Shown piece after piece: positions 15,001-24,977 of a stretch of DNA of 64,000 nt. The notes under the pieces were generated by a model, which saw only the letters and a list, made by a program, of their open reading frames with translations, was not told the DNA's origin and searched no databases. The first letter of the stretch is position 1. Each line of letters opens with the position of its first letter. This DNA comes from Enchytraeus crypticus (lineage: Eukaryota > Annelida > Clitellata > Enchytraeida > Enchytraeidae), in assembly GCA_905160935.1 (NCBI GenBank), contig CAJHZI010000068.1, positions 1 through 64,000 of the forward strand, read 5' to 3'. The translations under genes and the position numbers were made by a program.

Positions 15001-16747
15001 TATGTGCTCTAAAGAATGTCGATTCTATTCGAAATTGTTTTATTAATTATTATATATTTACATTTTCAGTGATTAAATAAAAAATTATTTTAATTAATTC
15101 TTTTGTTAGGAAAGAACTGAAGAATTAGACGCGATTGTAAAGAAACAGAAAGCAGAAATAAAGAAGATAAGGGAACAGGATAAAGAATTTGAAACAGAGC
15201 TACAGCAAGCCAATGACAGTTTAGGTGGTATTTTTTGCTATTGTGCCTCTCCGATAGGCAACCTGTGCTGTCTTTGTGTTTTGAAGTTAAATTGAAAATT
15301 TTCTCTTCAAACCAATTTATTGTTTTTGTGGATTTCTTTTAAAAAATAACTAAAGACAGATTTTGCTAACTTTTTTTGTTTAATAAACTTGCTTCAAGCT
15401 TTCATTTCTATGATAATGATAAATATTGATAGGATCAGGTGTCCGTATTCACGAGTTTCAGGGCCCATAAATGGGAACCCACAAGTTCGAGTTAACAGAT
15501 AAGCATTTTCTAACATGTTAGTTGAGGGGGGAGGCATATTTTTCTGTGGAAGAAAAAATGGTATTCACTTTGTTTTAAAAGAAAAACTGTAAAACCACGG
15601 GAAAACTAGATGCCATCGGAAGATTTCAGTGCCCTTTTAAGAGCTTGGCTGCCCTCCTCCCCAACCCCCACCACTCACAATCTAAATACGGCCCACGATG
15701 GAACTGTTGAAATAACAGCATTTCACAATTATTAATCTGTTACACGCATTTTTACCTATTCGTTGCCACTAATTTACTTCAACACTTGATCCATTTGATG
15801 TTCTGTCTTTCAATCGAACACATTTTAAATCTTTATGTGTTTTAGTCAAGAAGGAAGCTGCTTTGAAGAAGCTGAAAGAAGAGAAGGAGAGTTTGATGAC
15901 AGAGAATGCTGAACTTCAGCATAAGATACAAAGAATGGGAACCATGAGCAAACAGGTTTAGCATCTTAATTATCAGATAGATAATTGCTATATTGGTAAA
16001 ATTATGTTAATAAACACAATTTGTGGTGATTTCAATGTGTTTAATATTAAATTCGTGGCATAATTTCAAATGAATTGTAAATCTATTATGCTGTGAGAGT
16101 TTTAAATAAAATTGTGCTAAAGTTTTCAAGTGCAAACATTTACAGTTTATGAGAAAAGATTTCTTGACATCAATTCTTATACTTGATTTTTATTATTATT
16201 TACAGAGAGCAGAAACAGAAGGCTTCTATCAGGAAATGGAAGATTTGAGACGCAGGAATCGAACCTTGACCGAACAGCTTGACAAGTTAAAAATTCAACC
16301 AGAAAAACCGTATGAGCAGCAAGGAGTGGATAACCGAGAGGTGCGGTTCCTTTGAGTTAATTGAATTACAACAATTTACTGGGATAATGAGTATAATAAA
16401 ATTTAAGTTGTTGTATATTCATGCTATTTATTTCTACCTGATATTGTTTAAATTTGAACTGGTAGACGGTCGCAAATCGTGTAGTATCTTAAATTTTTAT
16501 TGCATTTTTCTCTTATAGAAGACTATTATAAGTAACGTTGTACAAACTGAGAATAAAGGTAATATTAATATCGACTCTTAGCAAAGCTCTGCTAGGGATC
16601 TAGTACAGATGTTTTCAAAGATATCCAGGTTATCATCACCAGAGACTCTAGATCAGTTTTCTTTTTGATACGTACATGTATTTAGTTGTTTTCTCCTTCT
16701 TTATCACTGAGTCATTCTCTCTCTGTCTCTCCCTCTCTCTGTCTCTC

Positions 16748-16789
<42 letters not shown>

Positions 16790-19700
16790 ATTTCTCATCA
16801 GTTACTTTAAATTATAACCTAAACAATTGGTAGTTGTAAAGTGTGTAATTTTTTATTACTTTTCCTGTTAACCCTTTGACATCTTGATTATACTTGGCAA
16901 CCAATTCTCTCGTTGCATTAATTCAGAATCCATGTTCTCTCAAATAACGAAAATAAACAAAAAATCATAATTCACTTATTCGTTTCTATTAAAATCTATA
17001 TATTCAGCAATCATATAGTTACTAGTTTATTTTGAACTATTTTTAAAGCATTTTGCGTCCACATTTAATGTAAGTTTCGTAGCATCTAGGCGCCATCAGT
17101 TGCAAGAAGCTACTAGTAATCAATCTTCCCCTATAATTCCTTCGCGACTGGCTGAAGCCAGTCGCGGGCTCAAATCCCGGGCTCGCCGATCGTTGACATC
17201 GCTTTCGAGTGAGGAATCTGACGTTAACCTTAGCTGTACCAGCTGTATAATTCGTACACATTCGATCACTTTCATCAATACACTGCTATGATTATTCTTC
17301 TTAATTCAGTTTTGACTATTTCACTGACAGAAAGAAAAAGCACTGGCAAAGTGGAGTGAAACAAAGAAGTGGGAGAAGAAAGTGGAGTTGCTGAAGAACA
17401 GAGTGAGAGAGAAGGACGGTGAGATAGAGAGACTATCAAGAGCAACTGAATTACTCAAGGGTTCCTTGGATCGGTGCATATTATCTCAATCTCTTAGCTT
17501 TTAACTCTATTGAAATAATAATTATTATTAACCATTTAACTTGAGTTAGGGAATTACATCGTTCTATTACTTGCTGATTGGTCTACTTGATTGACTGTCT
17601 GATTGATTGTTAGTTTTATATTCTTAACGATTGACTGATAGGTTTACTGATTAATTACAGAATGAATGAGTTAATTGATTGCTTGATGGATTGATTGATT
17701 GATTGTATGAGTGAATGATTGATTGATTGATCCATCGATTGATCGATTGATCAATCTAGTAATCAATCGATCAATGTCTCAATCGATCAATCATATCTCT
17801 ATCGATTGATTGATCGATCGATTGATAGATTAATTGATCGATTGATTTATCGATTAATTGATTGATTGATTGAAGAGTGTCGAGAGAGAAGGAAGAGATG
17901 AGATCCCGCTCGACAGGAGCAGAGAGTAGGACTCAGGTCCAGACATCCGTGGGGTCAGCCAGTGCTCACCTCGTGCAGGATCTCAAGAAACAAAATCATG
18001 AACTGAGAGACGAGGTACCGTCAGTGTCTTATCATAGCAAATTACTGATTTGATAATTAAGTATAATTACTGTACAGCAAATAGTGGTGTTCTCTCATCA
18101 GTGTCTTATCATAGCGAATTACTGATTTGATAATTAAGTATAATTACTGTACAGCAAATAGTGGTGTTCTCGCATCAGTGTCTTATCATAGCTAATTACT
18201 GATTTGATAATTAAGTATAATTACTGTACAGCAAATAGTGGTGTTCTCTCATCAGTGTCTTATCATAGCTAATTACTGATTTGATAATTAAGTATAATTA
18301 CTGTACAGCGAATAGTGGTGTTCTCTCATCAGTGTCTTATCATAGCAAATTACTGATTTGATAAATAAGTATAATTATTGGACAGCAAATAGTGGTGTTC
18401 TCTGATCGTGTGTTATCATAGCTAATTACTGATTTGATAAATAAGTATAATTACTGTACAGCAAATAGTGATGGCTTTTAAATAGAAGTCAGTTGAGATC
18501 AAATAAGAGGTTCTATTTCCCTTAGGTTTTTGCAGAAAATTTCGCTATTTAATTTGTTGTTGCATCCTCTTTGCTGTATATATCATAATGTAGATCAATC
18601 ATATTTATTTGACAACATACTGTAGTTGGTTGAGGAAAAGTGATGAATTGTTTGGCATTGATTGCTGCGTATTTGAAGTGGTAGAGCAAAAACAATAGTT
18701 TTCTCACATATTAAAGCTATATGCAACAGCTATATACAGTGTATGCAACTGAATATCAGGAATAATTGATTGATGTCTAATTTTTTTAATGTTTAATTTA
18801 ATTAACTTATTGATTGTTTATACTCTACCAGTTTGAATCAACTCCTGATGATGAGCGTTGGAAAGTTACAGCGGCTTGCTTAAGAACTACAGGAACTGAA
18901 GCAGAGCATAACTGATTGATTTGATTGATTGATTGAAGATTGCTAGCTTGAGGCGACAGCTGATGATGGGGAAGGACGCAGCTTTTGAGGAGGTGCAGCT
19001 GCGCAATCAGTTCCTGACGGACAAGCTGCAGCAGCTGGAGCAGAACATGAGTCAGAGGCACACAGCTGTGCAGCAGCAGCAGCTGAAAATGGTTTGTTCT
19101 GCAGCTCATTGGCAAAAAGTGCTGATCAAATAAGCTATATAATAAGTAAAGAAATGTTTTCTTTTGGGAACCGTTCAATAGAAGCTTTCCGTTAACTGCC
19201 TTAGCATCTTATCTGTGGGACAAGCAATTTAAAAAATTCTTAATAAAAGTATTCATCAGCATCATCATCTTCCCTTGAATCCCAGTTTAACTATGGTCGG
19301 GATACTCATAGACTGTCTCAAATCCTCCCTGTCCTACATCATATCATCAGTCATTCCTCTATTTGAGACTTTTCCATTCGTTTAAGTATTTGTAGCAATT
19401 TCTGGATTAATTTCTTTGAATTTATTTCTTAATAAAAGTATTAAGTTCAAAAAATAAGTGGAATCTATATAATATCAAATATGAATGAAATCAGTACGTT
19501 TGCTGCTGTGTTTTGGCGTATTATAGTTATTTCTGATGTTTGATTGATAGGATAGGGGAGTGGAGTATCGGGACCTGGCGGTGAGAGAAGATCAGCTGCA
19601 GAAACAAGTTCTGAAGCTGAATGAAGAGAACATGGAGCTGAGATTTGAAGTTGAACAGGCAAATAAGGACATACCTCGCCTCAAGGTTTTTATCCATCAC

Positions 19701-22276
19701 TAATAAGTAACTAATTGTAACTAATAATTAACTAGTTAATATTTAAATATTAGTTAATACTCATAGTTAATAAATGCCAGACTGTATATTAAATAGATAA
19801 GCTATATTTAAGCTATATTTAATAGATAGATATTTAAAATAATACTGGTTAACGTCTATTTCATATCTCTAACCCACTGGATGAGATTATTGTATAGATC
19901 ATGCATCTTTGCATTCGTAGATGGTATTAAAAACTTTTTTACCCACTGTTCTGCTGTATATGCATTACTTGTTAGATAACTGTGTGATATACAACTGCAT
20001 GGGATCGAATTGATGTGATTTCATTGCTTAGGGAAGAATAGAGGATTTACAGAAGTACGTGGACGTGTTGAAAGCGGAGAAAGCTCAGCTGGAGATGATG
20101 GCAAAGAGTAGAGACTCTCTGTCTGGCTTCAGTACTCCATCCAGCAATATTCGCAGAGTTAGCTCTCTTACTTTCTCATTCTACATTTCCGACTTTTAAA
20201 TGCCAATCAGGTTTCTGCACATCTAGCTTCTATAACAATTTTCTTTTATGCGTAAACAGACGCTGATAGTATAGATGACAGTCATTCATCATCATGCCCA
20301 TAATCATTCTCCTTGAATCTAGTTCAGCTGGGGTTGCGATTAAACTTTTTCAGTAGTTTTAGAAATTGTTGTATCAATTTCTGGAGCCCAGGCGTTCACC
20401 AATCAAATGCCCTTTCTGGCGTTGATATTTAGTTGATATTCATCATCATCATCATCTTCATCTTCCCTTGGATCCCAGTTTATCTAGGGTCGGGATACGA
20501 ATAAACTGTCTCAAATCCTCTCTGTCCTACATCATATCATCAGTCAATTCCCTATTTGAGACTTTTCCATTCGTTTAAATTTTTGTAGCAATTTTTGGAG
20601 CCTAGGCGCTCACCAACCGAATGCCCTTTCTAACGTTGGTTTGGATGTAAGTGCTTTAGTCGCCTTATGTGCAGTCACCGGTTGATCAGTTCTTCAAACA
20701 ACCCGGACACAACACAGAGAATTCAGTTGCTATTCATTAGTTAATAATATTTGAATGACTTTGTGTGGTTTATAAATTACTAGTAATTAAGTAATATTGC
20801 CATCTTTTTATTAATTATTATTAATTCTTGGCAATATCAACTGTTTAAGGCAATAATATACAATTATTCATTAAAACTATTTTTAATAAGTAATAATTGA
20901 ATAAGTCTCTAATGTTCTCTAATAGTCTCTTAGGCCTGAGCCGGTGGTTTGTTGCCAAGTAGTTTGACTACGGATCAGTAGTTTCTGAGTTCAAATCCAG
21001 TGCTCTCTCAACGACTGACATGCTGTCGAACAGGAAAATGGCATTAAACATGGCTTTTAGTATATTAATACTAATTAGGTTTTAATTATTATTACTTATC
21101 AATATGAGATTATAGATACAGCTATTGCATAATTGATGTGTATATTACTGATCAGTTTCTGTAACTTTTTTCTGAATGTCTCAATATCGTAGTGGTTAGA
21201 GGTGTAGCTAACGTCATGAAGTTTTAAATGACAGACTCTGAGATTATTTGAGCTCTCCTGGGTTCGAATCCCAGCCGCGCTGATCTGAGAGTAAAATCTC
21301 GGACATTCACTGGACTGGTTACACAGAAAATGGACTAAATAGCCAGTCGGTTTAAACTTGTGGTATTAGAAGTGATAGATATCAACGTAGTTGATCGTTT
21401 CACTATAGTGCATATAATTACAGTGAATATGTGTATAGTCATGTGTATAACTATAATGTGTAATTATAATTATTATTGTTATTATGTGACTGACAGATTG
21501 GAGAGAGTGGAAGGAGCGTGCATGACCTGGAGAAGACGATAGCTCTGCTGAAGAAGGTCGTGGAGAAGACTCAGCAGGAGAACGAGAGACTGAAGAAAAC
21601 CGCATCTCCAGCCAACCTCAATGAAAACCAGGGGGCGCTAGTTGCTGAAAATCATTCACTTAGAGTTCGTAATTTTATACGATATTGTTAAGTGTTCGTT
21701 CATAGTAAATCCATGGCATAAATTCCTAACTGCTGTGGTTGAAAGTCTTTTAAGATTCGTAATGGGCCAAATCGTTTGCTCGTAAGAGGCGTGAATGAGA
21801 AAAACCATGTAAACCTACCTCGGAGCCAGTTTTGTCGAATGTGGAAGGATTGATGAGTGGTGTGTTTTGCTCAATAAGTGATGTGTTGTATCTTATGCTC
21901 TGATATTCTGATGAACTCATCGAGTGGTGTGTTGTATCTTATGCTCTGATATTCTGATAAACTCGACTACTCGTGTGTTGTATCTTATGCTCTGATATTC
22001 TGGTGAAATCATCTACTTGTGTGTTTCAATATATAAGAATCAGTTAGAGGAGCTGAAGTCAAAGTTTGGTGTGACGCAGAGTGACAGATACTCAGTGAAG
22101 GATAAAGGAACCTCCAGAATTATGAATGACTATGAGAAAGTGCGCAAAGATCTGGTCAAGGTGAGTCTTCTGAAGTAAATCACTGTTATATTAATTAATA
22201 TAAAGAAATTAAATTATCTCTTTCTTAGTTATTCATTATTATGAGTATTTGAGAAGTACTATATATGTATGCATAC

Positions 22277-22331
<55 letters not shown>

Positions 22332-24746
22332 GGTTTAACATCCGTTTCCTCATACAAGGATGATGTCAGGGACGTATATGTTATATGATTTGAAATCTCA
22401 ATTAGGTGCCAACGTGTTTTGCTTATGTAAATCTCTTTGATATATTCAGTAAATTGTCAATCTAAGAATCGATATTGACTTATTACATCGGTTTCTAGTA
22501 TATTAAGTTAGCAACAAATTACCAGATGTCCCTAGCTGCCTTGCTGGTTGATGTTCTCAAGTGGTTATAACATTAATTTAATGCTACCCCGAAATTATGA
22601 ACCTGCAGTATCATAAATATTTTGATTTTGATTTTAAAGGAGATGGATAACAACGAGAAGCTGAGGATTCGTTTAACGGAAGTGGAGCAGTTGTTGGACG
22701 AAAGAAACAAGGAACTGGACTACAAGCAGACAGAGCTAGAGTCAGAGAGAGCGAGAAAGTCTTCACTGGGAGCAATGGACGCGAGAGCCTACAAATCTGT
22801 TGTGCACGCTCGTATGTCTGATGATAGGATCAAAAGTCTGGAAGATGAGCTCGAGAGAAAGGTATTAAATTTCTTTAAAATAATTTTTAAATACTATGCA
22901 AATAAGATCCATAGATATAGGTTAGGACGTCTATAGATACATTTGACTTTTTCGACTGAGTCTCTTAACTATGCCTGCTTTAGTTTGGCTATCCTCTTTT
23001 ATCATCGCCTCAATGTTCCTTTTTATTGTTAACTTTAATAATATAAAATAATTTCTATTAAAATTTTACCTTAAATTATGTAAATAACTAGCTATCTAAA
23101 TAACTTAAAATAATTTTCATTTCCAGTATTAAGCAACAGTAGTGTAGTTTAAGATAACACAATTTTGACTTCCGCAAATGGCTATTATTCAAAATTAGAT
23201 AAACACGTAATAACAATATCTAATATGCTTTAACTTAGGCTATTATGGCTGCGAAATGATGTGTTGTTTTGTTTTAGACGAAATTAGTAGCAGACGCCAA
23301 ACATTTGGTAAAAGAAGCAGCCGCTAGGGAGCAGCAACTTACCTATGAAAAAGAAGATCTCGAGAAGAAGGTGATAAAATTTCCAATTCAAAAACTGAGT
23401 TAATTAATAAATAGTAATAATAATAGTAAAGGCTTAAGGACTGTTTCCTTATGCAATGACGATGTCAGGTAGGCCCAAGTCCCACATCACATGTCCCTTC
23501 AAATCGATTCATCCAGGCGATTTGAAAAACACGTGCTGAAGTGAAAAAATATCCTAAACCACACAGTAACTCTATTTGTTAGTTTATTGCGAAAAATATG
23601 TTGCTTATAATTGCAGGGCGCGGTAGTTAATGTACATCGATTTCTTGACGTTAGTCTGTTGTATTTTATAACACACTGGCTTGACGCTATTGATAAGGTT
23701 GATGTAGTAGACCAGGCTGGATGACGACTTAAATTCTAATAATAAAATCCTATTGGTAACACTATGGATAATTTATCTTCAAATTAGCATAATTATGAAG
23801 TTTATTTAGCACTTTATGCTTTAGTAAATTATGATAGTTTTCTTCTTTTTTTGAAAATTAATTTAATAATGCAATTAGTTACTATGATTAACTATTAAAT
23901 ATTTTCAATTGTTATTTCAGTCATTTATATTTAATCTCATATACGCAGATAACCTTGCTAGAGAGCTTTCCTCCAGGAGCTAAAGTCAGTGACGCTGATC
24001 TGATGAGAGATTTCCAATTGTCTCGGTAATTGACGGCCTACCTACCGCTTCATACTCTCATTATCTGCAATTATCATTATTATTCTCTTATAATATTCTC
24101 ACTACCTGCAATTATTATTCTCCTTAATTAGTTGAAAGTCCTTCTATCACTTCATACTCTCATTACTTACAATTATAATTCTCTTTATTAATTAAAAGTT
24201 CCTATTCCTAGTCTGCAGAAATTGCTACAAAAATTTAAACGAATGGAAAAGTCTCAAAAGTAGGGGATTGACCGATGGATGATATGATGTAGGGCAGAGA
24301 GGATTTGAGACAGTCTATACGTATCCCAACCCTAGTTAAATTTGGATTCAAGGAAAGATGATGATAATGATGAATTAAAAACCCTTATATCACTTCAGAC
24401 TCTTAATAAATACAACTATTATTCTATTTAATTAATTAAAAGTCCTTCTGTCACTTCATATTGTCACTTCATTACATACAAATACTCTCATTAATTACAA
24501 TGTGAGTCAGTGAATGTTAGAGCAGAAATATTTGATCATTTTGTGTTGTTGCTATGTTAGTTATTGTTATTTCAAAAAAATATGAAGATGATCATGCAGA
24601 GCAATTTAACACACAAAGCTATTCTGTTTCTCACACATAGGGGTCTATTGCTATAGTATAATAACTAAGAATTTGCAATGTGCATATATTAGTAAGCATT
24701 AAGTCTAAACTCCTTGTAGTCTGAGAAGCATATTATGCTGTATGGT

Positions 24747-24831
<85 letters not shown>

Positions 24832-24840
24832 CATATAATA

Positions 24841-24883
<43 letters not shown>

Positions 24884-24895
24884 TATACATGTATA

Positions 24896-24977
<82 letters not shown>

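Noticed and set aside
18836..18915. Possible extra CEP290 exon after CTACCAG reading [18 protein letters not shown]
   Set aside because: No donor at its end, and exons 18 and 19 already join in phase and match the family without it.
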